A DNA stretch of 64,000 nucleotides from Cryptomeria japonica (lineage: Eukaryota; Streptophyta; Pinopsida; Cupressales; Cupressaceae). Of this stretch, positions 24,331-37,300 are shown piece by piece. Below the pieces are notes generated by a model. It worked only from the letters and a program-made list of their open reading frames with translations. It was not told where the DNA came from and did not search any database. The number at the start of each line of letters is the position of its first letter. Within the stretch, counting starts at the first letter, position 1. The DNA is taken from assembly GCF_030272615.1 (NCBI RefSeq), contig NC_081414.1, positions 230,827,733-230,891,732 of the forward strand. The letters run 5' to 3'. The position numbers and the translations under genes were made by a program.

Positions 24331-25789
24331 GATTCCCTCAGGAGCTAGCAGATCCTGCTTCCATACTTTAATTTTGTTTTCTCAAAGGACAATCCTAAAA
24401 ATACATGCATTGCAAACAACTTTTTACACCTTTATTGGTTGTGGTGGTGTCACAGAGAGTTTACATCAATAAATGAAGAACATGCCAATGCTTTTAATGC
24501 AGCAGTAGAAGTCTATCTCTTATTCAATATCTCTAGTGAAACCCCCATGATCTTTTGTTGGAGTAGAATTTGTTATATTCTAGAAAGGGTCTTGTCCTTT
24601 GTTGATGGGATATTCATCTACCTCAAGAAATAATTTTTCTTTTCTCCAACAAGAAGTGGAACTAAATGAAGATCTAGCACCATGAAATGAATCCTCAAAA
24701 GGATTACTATAGTTAGTTTTGGTAGATAATGATCTGGGTAAAATACTAATGTGGCTTTAGGAAACATTATGTACTAGCTTAACATACTCTAAAAACTTTG
24801 GTGCGACATGCTACATCCAATTAAGTCCCCATCGGTATCTCTATTGTGTTTATGGATTGGGATTCAATGTACTCTTTTTATACACAGATTTTACTTTCAA
24901 CTGAGAAGGTTTGTATGTACTTACTTGTCTTTCGATTGTATCCCTATTTAAAGAATTTCTTCTATCAACAAATCATTTGTTGTAAGTTGTCAAGTGGAAG
25001 ATTGAACATGCCTTCCATGCTAGCCTTGTTGATACGTTCAACACCATCTTGTGCAACAAATCTTTAGAACTCCACTATTTCATTGAAGAGTGAGTAGTAG
25101 GGACAATCTAGGACACTTACAGAGGTTTTGCAAGAGAGATAAATAGACCTAAATATTATGGCTTAATAATGATCAATAGGTAAACAAATAAGAAACTCTC
25201 AATATCAAAATGACTTTCTCAATTGTCTTTACTAGAAATGGATAGATCTGCTAATAATGGCTTTATGACTGTATGTCAACTTTAGACTCAATCCAAGAAG
25301 AGCTAGAACTAATATGCGATATCTAGATTTATGATCTCTATAATATAACAATCCCATAATTATGTTTCCAATCTATACCACAACACAAACATCATGCTAG
25401 TGTTCAACCATAGCAATTGATATCCTAATTATAGAATGTGAAATATGCACATAACTATGAATAAAGATTAAGAAAAACTAAGAAATATGCTTATTGCAAA
25501 CATAAATGACTAATGGACAAGAATTGAATTCATTGTAGATAGTTTTGAATATCAAATTCACTTATTTGTGTGCATTTAGTAACTCATGTACTTGTGGCCA
25601 GCCATTTATCTCTTTCATAAATTAAACACTTATTAATAACATTAAATGGCTGAGTAATTATGTTTTAGTTGAAATTGAAAATAAAATATTTTATTTCAGG
25701 ACATCTCACACTATTCCCTATCATATTTTAGACTCTCGGTTTTTTTAGTAGTGGTTTGATGTCTTTGGAGTTGATCATTGCATTTCTTT
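24331..25789. other. No gene recognised
   Basis: Short open frames only (for example 24439-24633 and 24846-25067), none with a domain I can name. AT-rich intergenic DNA between the CWC22 copy and the PPR fragment. A few codons upstream of 24327 stay open on the minus strand (to about 24385) but add no recognisable CWC22 sequence. Confidence 0.5.
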
Positions 25790-25794
25790 AGTTA

Positions 25795-26600
25795 CGTTTT
25801 CCAGCGTACTCCTAGCCTGTGCCAAAATGGGAGCTTTGGAATAGGGTATGGACATTCATCAAAGCATAAAAGATAGAGGAATTTTGTCAGATGTAGTTGC
25901 AACTGCTCTGTTAGCATGTATGCAAAATGTGGAAGCATGGACAAGGCATGGGAACTGTTTGACAGATTGCCTGAAAGAAATGTGGTTTCCTGGACTGCAA
26001 TGATTGCTAGATATGCACAAAATGGATTTGTTGAGAAGGCTTTAGAAACTTTCAAGCAAATGCAATTGGTAGGTGTAAAGCCAAATTCCATGACCATTGC
26101 TACTATCCTCCTTTCCTATGCCAATATGGGAGATTTGGAACAAGGTATGGACATTCATCGAAGCATAAAGGATAGAGGAATTTTGTCAGATGTTGTAGTT
26201 GCAACTGCCCTGGTAGACATGTATGCAAAATGTGGAAGCATAGACAAGGCACGTGAACTGTTTGATAGAATGCCTGAAAGAAATGTTGTCTCATGGACTG
26301 CAATGATTGTTGGATATGCACAAAATGGATTTGTCGAAAAGTATTTAGAAACTTTCAAGCAACTGAAATTGGAAGGCATAAAGCCAAATTCCACAACCTT
26401 TGCTAGCATCCTCCCTGCCTGTGCAAAAATGGGAGCTTTCAAATAGGGTATGGACATCCATCAAAGCATAATGGATAGAGGAATTTTGTTAGGTGTTGTA
26501 TTTGCAAATGCCCTGCTTGACATGAATGCAAAATGTGGAAACATGGACAAGGCTCATGAATTATTTGATACGATGTTGCAAAGAGATGTGATGTTGTGTG
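25795..26600 (+). pseudogene. PPR (pentatricopeptide repeat) gene fragment, PLS type
   Basis: Three successive blocks of about 300 bp each encode PLS-type repeat pieces: MYAKCGSMDKAWELFDRLPE, NVVSWTAMIARYAQNG, ALETFKQMQLVGVKPNSMT. PPR proteins bind organellar RNA. There is no start, no targeting peptide and no E or DYW tail. Stops interrupt two blocks at the same place (a TAG after GALE near 25840 and after GAFK near 26443), and a frame change lies near 25913. After 26600 homology fades. It is a fragment, probably duplicated from a full PPR gene elsewhere. Confidence 0.8.
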
Positions 26601-27055
26601 AACAATCAACACGTGTGTATACGGGAGGAAGGGATTGCTGCTACAAAATTGAACGCTCACTCCTCAGTCACAGTTCTATGGTTTTACGAGATTAAACTAG
26701 GGCAATTAACCACCACATGTATATTTTTTGCAACATGAAATTAAAAACTAGGGCAATTTAAATCTACCTCCTGCACGGGATTGCAAGCAATGCCACAAAT
26801 GCCTTCGACGCGGGTTTGATGTTCTTGGGGGTTGAAGTCGCCAAGGATGCCTACGTGGGATTGCAATGCACAAATGAATTCCCCTCTTCTTCTTTTTTAA
26901 GTAATAGTCGTTGTCGTCAGAATTACGATGAACTCGAGCACTTTTTTGTAAAAAAGAAAATTCTCATTGCTAATGCCTTCTTCATCAAAACCAAATGGGA
27001 AATTGATGTTGAAATTACGATGAATGCGGGCATTTTTTCAAAAAAAAATCAAATT
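26601..27055. other. No gene recognised
   Basis: The plus frame at 26816-27277 overlaps the minus-strand hypothetical gene and is probably its shadow. Nothing else is recognised. Confidence 0.45.
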
Positions 27056-27059
27056 TGGC

Positions 27060-28208
27060 CACAATATACCTTCTCCATCGGAAACCTTAGTTGCAAATCT
27101 AGTCCAAATGTATTAGTGCAATTATGCTCAATCTTGACAAGAGGCACCCTCTCCTTGGGTCTCACAAAATCATGCAGTTCCTTAGGAATCCTTAGTGGAT
27201 TTACTATCAACTTTTGCCTCAACCTAGAAGCAAAATTATTATCAAACCTTATAAAGCTAGCCTCTTGTCTATCCTAAGACATATCTATGCTCCAGAGCTA
27301 AATGGAATCTCCTAGTTATCAATTGTCCTTTTGAGGTTCATGGTACCCTCAAAGTAATCTATGTTCCTAGAAAGGAACATATACATGAGTAAAGAATACC
27401 AGGAGAATTTAGCACCAACAACTTGATTCTTAATATCTAGTAACCCCTCAGGAATCTTTTCCTCAAGGTAGGGGGTAAAGTCAAAGACTACTGTAAAGTT
27501 TGGATGTTGTATTTGCATAGCCATGTACATAAAATCAGGTGGCATCACTGTAATGGGATTAAAACCCAATATTTGACGTAGAGAGAAGAAAGTAGCTTGA
27601 AAATAGGGAGCAAAAGAACTGAGTGGGAATGGCTCCTCTGAGCTTGGGCCGATATGGTATGTTGTATTCCCTGCTCTAGCTAAATGCATTGGAAGGAAAT
27701 TCTTTTTAATGAATTCTCTCATCTTGTAATACTCTTCCTTTTTCTCATTCAAATCTATTTGCACCAAGCTCGAGGATGGTTCATATAGGTCAAAAATCTC
27801 TTGGAACTCTTCCCTTTTGATGGTTAATAGAATTTCTCCATCATTTCCCCTAATAACCCTTGAAACTGGGTCATATCTGTCTGCAACAACTTTGAGTAGG
27901 TTGACATCCATGAAAACACCCGGTACTACCAACTTGCCCAAATCATACTGCCAAGGACTGGATAATGGGGAATGCAATTTTATTTGTCCATACCATAACT
28001 TAAACATTTCTAACCCAGTCATCAGTATATTAGCATCCGCCAAGCAGAATGCCTTGTCAATTAACCCTTCCCCTAGGGTTTTTCCATCCACAAATCTCTG
28101 CCCCTACTGTTTATCATTTGTAGAGGGCTCCAATTGGTCCAAGAAATCATCATATAGATTTCTTTTCATATAATCCACTTGTCCTGAATGTTTCCGTGAG
28201 AGAGCCAT
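27060..28208 (-). pseudogene. Unrecognised ORF, broken by stops
   Basis: From ATG 28208 the minus strand reads MALSRKHSGQVDYMKRNLYD, meets one TAG near 28106, then stays open for 259 codons (28091-27312). It contains IRGNDGEILLTIKREEFQEI, FDLYEPSSSLVQIDLNEK, RQILGFNPITVMPPDFMYMA and FSWYSLLMYMFLSRNIDYFE. After two stops (near 27310 and 27280) a coding-like frame resumes to about 27060 (ASFIRFDNNFASRLRQKLIV, LRFPMEKVYCGQI). Composition and length suggest a real protein family, perhaps carried by a repeat. I see no enzyme motif, signal peptide or membrane segment. Confidence 0.55.
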
Positions 28209-29959
28209 CTTTTGCAACTAGGGATTTATACTATAACTCCAAATTTAGGAAGGAAAATACTAGGGCTAGTACAAGATTTTAAATTACCAGAGTAATTCAA
28301 ACAAATTTTCACTACTCTCTGTTTAGCACCTAACTCTAGAACAAATTGAGTTCTCTTCTTACAACTTCATGCACAATTTATAATATCAATTTGTTTCAAG
28401 AACATACGAAGAGCTCAGATAAACTTACTGCTTTGATTTTCACCAGAGATGACAATTATGTGTCGCAAAGAGTCGTTTCAACCTTCCTCAGCAACAGGAA
28501 AACCTTCTGGATTACTATGAAATCTTTTGCAAATGAAGAAAAACCTTTTAAGAATCTTTAATTATTCCCTGGAGAAGAATGCAAATGTCTCATCCGCCAT
28601 TAATACTTGTGCGAGCGAAACAATGACTCATAACTCTTTGCATTTAAAAATTTTGAAACCTGGTCGCCGATCATCTTCCAAGTTGGCAAATCCAATGATC
28701 ATCTCTTGTCGACTTAGCACTTGACTTTCCATTTGTATCAACGGACCCACAAAATCATGATTAATCTACACCACATCATCCTTCGACCAGACTCCGTTAG
28801 TGGCCCCACTGTAAGCCTTCCTGGTCAGCTCGGGACACGTGGCATCATCTCGCGATGCCACAGTTCGTAACCTCCTTGCAACTTCCATCGTGGGAATATG
28901 GGGGCCGTCAGATTTGTTCAAACTTTACCGCTTTGCACAATACCCGTTAACTCCTTGAGAATTAAAGATCGAGCAACTTTTACCTCAGGACAAAACATCT
29001 CCGTTCATTTTAAACATGTGCAAATTGATAAGACTATTAGTAAACCAACCTTTACTGCCTGAGAACCGGTAACACGATGCTTCGACCGGTTATACTGCCA
29101 ACCCTGTTGGTTTCCACTAAAAACACGTGGCACAATCTTGCAATGTCGTTGTCCTTATAATCCTCGCATCTTTGATCATGGGGAAGCTCGAATCGCTGGA
29201 TTCATTCTGTCTTTAACAACCCGCCGAACTACTTAGGACTTTCAGACTTAGGAAAATATAAGCACGTGCACAAAAAATTAAAAAGGGAGACCAGTCATAG
29301 GGAAATTCTATTCTCATGACTTAGGAAAATCTTTATTTATAAACCGGTTAACCACCACTTAATACTTAGGAAATGAAATGGCCCTACCAACGAAAGTGGT
29401 ACCCTCAGCCTTAAGTGAGAAAAAGACAACGACAAAATATAAAAAAGGACCGAAGACTTTCTTTCACAAATTTAATCAAGAAAAGAAATAACCCCTAAAG
29501 CCCTAAACCCTGATAACTTGACAGAGGGAAAACTAAAACCAGAATGACCAATTTTGCAAGATATAATTTTGGGTCCTATCACAAGCATTTTACCCTTTTC
29601 CCACAAGAAGTTAGTGTAGGAGACCCATCAAGACTAGAAGCTGACCTGGTCTCCAAAGATTCACCTTCAATTTGAGCAACACATAGGCTCGAAGGTGTTT
29701 CCATGTTTCACAAGATTGCTTGGTTTCACACTTAGCATCACGGGTGCAATCCTTCATGACAACACTAACAACAATGAGAAACCTCAATTTTGGTTGAAAA
29801 CCAAGAATATAGTCAATGATGGGTTTGTAGACACAAATATAGTTAAGATAACTCAACCCATGATAAGTTTTCTAGGACCTAGTACCTTGAATAACCAAGT
29901 CAATAGCCAAAGGACAATGTCAAAACCTACCAATTAGCTGTGAAGAAAATTCACACCTT
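28209..29959. other. Non-coding; upstream flank of the unrecognised ORF, then gypsy edge
   Basis: No gene. More GC-rich than its neighbours near 28790-29130. Three CACGTG (G-box) hexamers lie at 28836-28841, 29124-29129 and 29263-29268. A small hairpin (GTGGCATC ... GATGCCAC) lies at about 28840-28862. Plus-strand gypsy-like debris may begin as early as about 29570. Confidence 0.4.
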
Positions 29960-30714
29960 TTGGAGAACCTATGGAATCAACCTTGCAAAAAGTTATTACC
30001 AATATTATTATCACTTTGCCAAAAGCTAGAGCATTTAAACCAATAATAAAACCCACATGGTGGAATGGCAATGAATATGGTGTCTATCATTGTAATAAGG
30101 GACATAATACTAGCAATTGAAACAAGCTCAAAAACATAATTTATGATCTCATTGATAATGGCGCAATCAAAGTTGAAGGTCACTTTTCCAATGAGGAACA
30201 TGTTGCATTTAAGGATCCTTTACCCAATCATGATAAAGGAAAATATCCTAAGAATACTCAAGATAACAATTCCAATTTTACCAATGTCTTTTATGAGTAC
30301 ATGATCAATCATATTACCAAAATGGACAATTGCGTTTTCACTATAGCTGTAAAAAACAAAACCCTTGAGTGCAATGTAATTGCCCGTCGGGGTCAAGTGA
30401 CACTTCAAGGTACCACATCATAAAAAACTTCCTCATAGAACCGGTATGACCTCATTGATCAACTTGGGAAGATACCCACACACATATCCATCCTCGAGCT
30501 TCTACACATATCTCCTTCACACAAGGCTATCCTCGATAAAGCTTTGCAAGAGGCCTCCATACCTACCAACTTATGTTTGGATTATTTTCAAGCCATGGTG
30601 GGATACCTCTCTTCACCTCATTATCTCATGTTCGCCAAACATGATGACACGTCTCCACAAGAAGCTCATAATGTGTGTCTACATATCGAAGCCTTTATTC
30701 ACAAACATCTATAA
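29960..30714 (+). pseudogene. Ty3/gypsy gag fragment
   Basis: The plus strand reads LGEPMESTLQKVITNIIITL, then a CxxH zinc-knuckle-like unit (YHCNKGHNTSN) followed by a stop and LKNIIYDLIDNGAIKVEGHF. This layout is typical of the gag C-terminus of plant gypsy elements. Two more stops near 30421 and 30437 precede LIDQLGKIPTHISILELLHI and a frame that closes at 30711-30713. Protease, RT and LTRs are not seen next to it; the copia-2 LTR begins close after. It may be the same element as the gypsy fragment at 46.85-48.85 kb, which has the same strand. Confidence 0.6.
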
Positions 30715-30849
30715 GGAAGTTAAGTAGTGGAACAAATTCCTACACTAAACTTGAAAGGATAGTAATTCAAAATTCTTTATAAATCCATACAATAGTTATA
30801 AAAGACTTAACAAAAATAAAAACAAATAGAATGCATACCACAATATAGT

Positions 30850-30934
30850 GATTTACATGGGGAAAACCCCACACTCAAAAAAGCCCACAATGATTTACAT
30901 GGAGGAAAACCCCACACTCAAAAAACCATCCAAT
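30850..30934. repeat. 42-bp tandem duplication in the copia-2 LTR
   Basis: GATTTACATGG...CACACTCAAAAAA is present at 30850 and again at 30892. Confidence 0.8.
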
Positions 30935-31163
30935 ACAATATTTAGAAATTAATAATAGATTACAATAGACTTGTAGAGAAATATTTTTACAAGAGCATCA
31001 CCAACCAGAGATTCACAGGTAACTCAATAATTATAACTCTTACACCCAACCTCCATCTCACACACCTTATATATAGGAGATACAATACATGAAACCATCA
31101 AACAATATTACAAAACCATGTGCTAATACCACCCAATAAAGTGACACCCATCTTATCTTTGAT

Positions 31164-32126
31164 GGGTGAACTCACAAAGCTGGTTCCCACTTTTTGGTAC
31201 GTCCTGATTTTTGCTGAAATCATAGATTTTTTTTTAAAAATATAATGATTTAAGCTTTAAGAGGTCTCATTTGAAGTAATTAATTGAAGAGAGTTAAATC
31301 AAAGGCTCTTAGATCAAAATTTCTTGGATAGAACCTCTCTACTTCTAAATCATACTTGCAATGAAGTCTCCTTTGCATCTATCAAATGTTGATAAAAAAC
31401 CAATTTTACATTAGCTTTTGGGGGGTCAAATTAATTCATTTAAAAGTATTTAGTCCTTATTATAAGTTTTCCAAATAGTATAACTTTTAATATATTTTTA
31501 TTTTATTTCTTATGAATGTAGGTTTTTCACCGAACATGAACTTCTTTGTTCAATGGATTGGGAAAAATAGTAGACTAATTCAAAAAAAATCTGAAAAATA
31601 TATATGCACTAGGTATTGGTGTTTTATTTCTAACAAGAAAAAGAAAATTGAATTTTGATATATATAGAACAAGTTATGTGTTCAAACGTACATCTATATC
31701 CAAATTATAATTAGTCAAACTTCAAAACTTAATAAAATAAAAAATATTCAACATATCACTATCAAACCAAGTGCATGCCCTGGGTATTGATGTTACAAAC
31801 CAAAATTCAAAAGAATTAAGTTTTTATCATTTATAGAAAAAAAATTATGCGTTTCGGGATACACATCACTCTTAAAAAATGTTGTTTGTTGTAAACAACT
31901 ACTTTTTGAGGGAGATGGAAAAATCAATAAAATTTTATTCAAACAAATTTGCAAAAAATATATTTAGAATCTACAAACAAGATGTTAAAAATCACTAGTT
32001 TATATCATCTTCAAATTCTTAACGGTTTAAAAGTTATAGGTGTCAGAAAGTGAAGGTTTTTTTCAAAATATTCATCTAAGTGTCAAAGTTGGTCAAAAAG
32101 TGGGTACCAGTATTGTGAGTTCACCC
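31164..32126. mobile_element. Non-autonomous TIR element (MITE-like), 963 bp
   Basis: The left end GGGTGAACTCACAA... and the right end are inverted repeats of about 34 bp with three mismatches (GGGTGAACTCAC perfect, then CTGGT-CCCACTTTTTG). The flanks are both TGAT (31160-31163 and 32127-32130), a possible 4-bp target duplication. The inside is AT-rich and has no transposase frame. It interrupts the copia-2 LTR. Superfamily unassigned; a 4-bp duplication is unusual for the common plant families. Confidence 0.75.
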
Positions 32127-32713
32127 TGATCCTAGATTCCCTATGATGTGTCAAAATACACATCAACACATGCATCTCCCTTTTATAGCTCACTCATGTG
32201 TCTAACATGTTTTTATATTTCCTAATTTAGGAGACCCAACTTCTGGAGGCCATAATTTTTGAACTAGTTGTTTGATTGATGAACCATTTGAAGTGGCAAA
32301 AATCTTGTGACATTCTCTATAAATCTATAACCAAATATGCTAGCTATGGACACTTCTAATCCATTTTTGAGTCTCCAAAGCCCTCAAAATTTTTGTTCAC
32401 AACTTTTTTAAATGAAAAATTTAATATCTTCAAATCTAGACATGATCTTGCAATAAAAATTTACCAACATGCTTATCTAGCCAATTTGATACTTTGGGAA
32501 ATATTTTGGACTAATCTATGATTAAATGAAAAATTACTTAAAATAGTACCCTTATGTATATGCAAGGTTGAGACACCATTTTCCTAACATTCCCCCACTT
32601 CTCAAACACCTTGCAAGAGAAAAGGGAGTATTGATAGAATAATTTAATTGCTAGGGGCCATGAGGCCCATAGACTTCAAACACCATTTTAATTTATCTAT
32701 TCTCACAACCTTA

Positions 32714-33943
32714 TGTTAGACAATTCAAATAACTGGAAGACAAATGAGAGGGGGGGGGGGGGTGAATTAGTTGTCTCAGATTATCGAAACCTTAAGCAAT
32801 TAAAACTTAAATACCAGAACCCAAAATATTAATTCTAGAATGCTTAAACCAATTACCGAAATAGAAGATAAACCAATTAAGCATCAACAATAATTAGAGA
32901 ATAAATACCATCCACATGAGACCAAGATTTGTTTGTGGAAAACCCGGTAAAGGGAAAAACCACGGTGGGAAGCCTACCCACAGTCAGATAATACTTTTGT
33001 AGTAAGTATGTGAATTACAATTGAGGGACCTGCATTTGCAGGAAGGCCAACATCCTAGAGCACACTGCTCATCACAAAAGGAGTCTCATTGACTACATAG
33101 AAAACCAGACTAAAATCTGATAAAATGAATGAACTACAAAGATAGCATCTGCTACGCCTGAGTACAGTTCCAATTAAGCTTACTACCAGAGGACTAAATC
33201 CTCTTACATAAACCCAACTCGATCTCCAATGATCGACCACATCCTCTGCCTGAATGATATTACATTATTCGCTCATTACATATCCCATATCCCATTCTAT
33301 GATGATATACAATGAGATCTTACATCACATATATATACAAACCCTCGAGGGGTCACAATCAGGTAGACCACCAAACAATGAACCAATTACATAATTACAA
33401 AACATGTCGGCCTAAGACCAAACAAATAATATCCAACCCATAAGACATCCCGGAAACACATCGAGACGTCCAATCCACATGTTACATTAAGCCGGTCCAT
33501 AACCTAGATACACCGAGACCCAATTTAGGTACACACATGCTAAAGAAATGATCCCAATTCGCCAAGTCTTGAACATGATCACCATCAGCATCCTGAATCT
33601 CCACCGAAAGCCGCACCAACACCACTTATGCATATCATAAAAAATATTCATCAAAGCTCTACCGGTGAAACCCTTGCCAGAACCACAAACCAAGCTTGCT
33701 AGAAAGTAGGATAGTATCTGATCACCAAAACAAAACCAACTGACTGAACATGAACTTGGATAAGCCAATTCCATAAACCAAACATACCAGAGCATACCGT
33801 ATCATGCTAGATTCAATCCAGCCAGAAACCACACAACTTACCGAGACCAGAAGGGTGCTGGTAAAGCATCCAAAATAGCTAGTGTTGACATCAATGACAA
33901 AACATCAACACAACACATAATCAATTCCTCCAAATGGTCAACA
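32714..33943 (-). repeat. Copia-3 3' LTR (1230 bp)
   Basis: TG...CA ends. Has a 13-base G run at about 32750-32762 and a TTTGTTTGTGGAAAACCCGG block. A purine tract (AAAGGGGGAGAT on the minus strand, 33944-33955) adjoins its inner end. Confidence 0.92.
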
Positions 33944-34307
33944 ATCTCCCCCTTTGGTATTGATGACAACACTAGATGTGAAAAACATCTACGTACCAAG
34001 AAATGCCAAACAAGTCTCCCCTAATGGAAGACAACCAACAAACTCCCACTCAAAGATATAGAAATGAAGTTCTGAAATAAAGACCAAACTCCCCCTATGA
34101 ATGATATCTCTATGAAGCTCTATTTTTCACATATATCTCTCCCTTTTGACATCAATGCCAAAAATATGACAATAATATCAAAGCAAAAACAAAAACCACT
34201 GAATCATAAGGCTAACTACCCCCCCTGAGCAGTAGCATCCCCACATTAGTGCCGAAATGAATGATATCTCTGATAGTACATATCGAATTGATGCCAAATC
34301 ACATCAA

Positions 34308-37300
34308 TCAGTTCTCTGTCGGAGGGGTAGAAACCCCTAATCTGTCTCTTAGGTACTCAAATGATTCTTTAGACAAAGGTTTAGTGAAAATATTTGCAAT
34401 CTGCTCTTTAGTGTTTACATAAACCAATCTATCTTCATTTTCTTCCACCTTCTCTTTCAAAAAGTTATACTTGATAGATATGTGCTTTTTCTTAGAGTGA
34501 AATACCAGATTCTTTGATATGTCAATAACAACAGATTTATCACAGTGAATAACTACCGGTCCAGTGCAATGCACTTTGATATCCTTCAACATTTGCTTCA
34601 TCCATAGAACCTGTGTACAGTTAGTAGCAACAACAACATACTCAGCTTCAGTAGTAGATAAAGAAGAATATGGCTGTTTCTTGTTGATACATGAAAGCAA
34701 CTTCTTTCCAAGAAAGAAAGCTCCACTGCAAGTACTTTTCCCGTTATCAACATCTCCAGCCCAACGAACATTTGTGTATGCACATAAAGTAAAGTTATCA
34801 TCCTTAGGGTACTGCAAACCATATTCTGATGTACCTTGCAAGTATCTAAAAATTCTTTTCATCGCACTCTCATGATTTTCTCTAGGATCACTTTGATATC
34901 TTGGTGCAATACAAAACCATTCATTATGTCAAGCCTAGTTTGAGTCAAATAAAGCAGACCTCCAATCATAGATTTGTATCTTGTAGGATTTACCAGTGCA
35001 GAAACATCTTTCCTTGTCAATTTATCACTTGTAACCATAGGAGTACTTACCAAGTTAGAATCTCCCATACCAAATTTCTTCAACAATTCCCTAGCATACT
35101 TAGTTTGACAGATGGAAATACCTTTATCAGTCTGAGTAATCTGCAAACCTAAGAAAATTTTTATTTCCCCAATCATAGACATTTCAAATTCTTTCTTCAT
35201 ATTTTTAGAAAATTCCATGCATAACTTATCTTCACCTCCAAAAATAATGTCATCAACAAATACTTCAATAATTAGTATATCATCATCAATGATCTTATAA
35301 TAGAAAATATTGTCAACATTGCCCTTAGTAAAACCAAGCTTCAAAAGATATTTATCCAATCTTGCATACCAAGCTCTAGGTGCTTGTTTCAATCCATATA
35401 ACACTTTCCTTAACCTGCAAACCATATTTTTATCATCTGAAAGTGAAAAACCATCAGGTTGCTCAATATAAACTTCCTCGTCAAGATCCCCATTAAAAAA
35501 TGCACACTTGACATCCATCTGATAAACCTTGTAGTTCTTATGTGCAACATAGGCAAGAAATAATCTTACAACTTCAATCCTAGCTACAGGTGCAAAAGTT
35601 TCTCCATAATAAATTCCTTCCTTTTGAGAATATCCTTTACAAACCAATCTAGCTTTGTTCCTTACAACTTGACCATCTTCATTCAATTTATTCCTAAAAA
35701 CCCATTTAGTTCCAATAACATTCTTATTTTTAGGACGGGGAACTAAAGTCCATGTGTTATTCTTCTCAATATGATCTAATTCTTCTACCATAGCTTTCAA
35801 CCAATATTCATATTTACATGCTTTAATTACTGATACCAGTTCAACTTGAGAAATTAAATATATCTCATTAGTTCCCAGTCTTCTTCTTGCCATCACTCCA
35901 TTGTACTTATCTCCAATGATATGATCTTCTGAATGATTCAATCTCACATACGTAGGAGTCTTCTGACTCTCTATTCCTCTTCTCGATTCTTCAGTTACTG
36001 TAGAATTTTTTGATACTATCGAAGTAACTAGTTCAACACTCTATTCTGGTAAAGGTGTTACCGGTTTAGTTATGATCATTTCCACCACCGGTTCTTACTC
36101 ATAAACTCTGATTTGACCTTTATTCGGCTCATCCACCTTAACATTAACAATCTCCACAATTCTTTGCAATCTCTTGTTATAATATCTATATGCCTTTCTT
36201 TCATTAGAATAACCAAAAAATATGCCTTCATTGTATCTAGGATGAAATTTTCCAATAATATCATCTCTCCTGATATAACATTTACTATCAAAGATTCTGA
36301 AATACTTAACTATAGGTGTATTGTCAAACCCTAATTCATAAGGTGTATTACCGGTTTCTCCTTTGATATGTACTCCGTTGAATGTATAAATGGTTGTGCT
36401 CACTCATTCTCTCCAATAGTTATGAGGTAGACTAGCTTCCATCATCATTATTCTAGCAACATCCAAGATAGTTTTGTACTTCCTTTCCACAACTCCATTC
36501 TGTTGAGGTGTCCGGGGAGCAGAAAATTGTCTCCTTATACCATGCTTCTCACAAAAGTTATTAAACTCACTGGATGTGAATTGTCCACCATGATACGACC
36601 TCAAACATTTAATCTTCAATCATGTCTCACTTTCCACTTTAGCCTTAAAGATTTTAAAGTTTTCAAATGCCTCAGATTTCTCCCTTAGAAAAGTAACCCA
36701 CATCATTCTACAATAATCATCAATGATTAGCATAAAATATCTATCACCTTGAAAACTTTTAACTCTAGCGGGGCCACACAAATCAGTATGAATAAGATCA
36801 AGAACATCATTACATTTATCTTGTATACTCTTAAAAGAGGTTCTGACCTGTTCAACCATTTGATATTCTTTACATACCGGATTATAGGGCTTCACAATCT
36901 TAGGTATATTGCTAACTGCCTTAGTTGAACTAATCTTTACAATGCAATCAAAATTCACATGACATAGCCTTTTATGCCATATCCAACTCTCATCAATTTG
37001 TGCAATCAAACATGTCTTCTCACTGGAATTCAAATGAAATATATTACCTTTTGTCTGTGTACCGGTTGCAATCTCCAAACCAGACCTATTAATGATTTTG
37101 CATTTTCCATCCTTGAACTGTAATTGAAATCCCTTATCCACCAATTGTTCTACACTCAAAAGATTATGCTCAAACCTTCAACAAAATAAATATTATCAGT
37201 ATTGTTATTACCATCCAATGATATAGTTCATGTTCCCTTGATCGTACATGCTTTGTCATCTCCAAATCTAACCAGACAACCGTCAAATTCTTGCAAAGAT

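Larger units (their letters stand above)
30728..32589 (-). repeat. Copia-2 3' LTR (left edge approximate)
   Basis: The right edge is clear: TTCCTAACA at 32589, followed by a purine tract on the minus strand (AAGTGGGGGAA, 32590-32600). The left edge is guessed at TGGAACAAA (30728). Near the left end, GATTTACATGGGGAAAACCCC matches the conserved block seen in the other copia LTRs. About 890 bp remain after subtracting the inserted 963-bp element. Confidence 0.55.

Noticed and set aside
26816-27277. Plus-strand frame of 153 codons
   Set aside because: Its second half is the reverse of the coding-like minus-strand frame of the unrecognised ORF, so it is a shadow.
29490-29515. Telomere-like CCCTAAACCCT word
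   Set aside because: A single short occurrence, no array.
30850-30934. Possible CRISPR-like or satellite array
   Set aside because: Only two units of 42 bp, inside a plant copia LTR; no array and wrong kind of genome.
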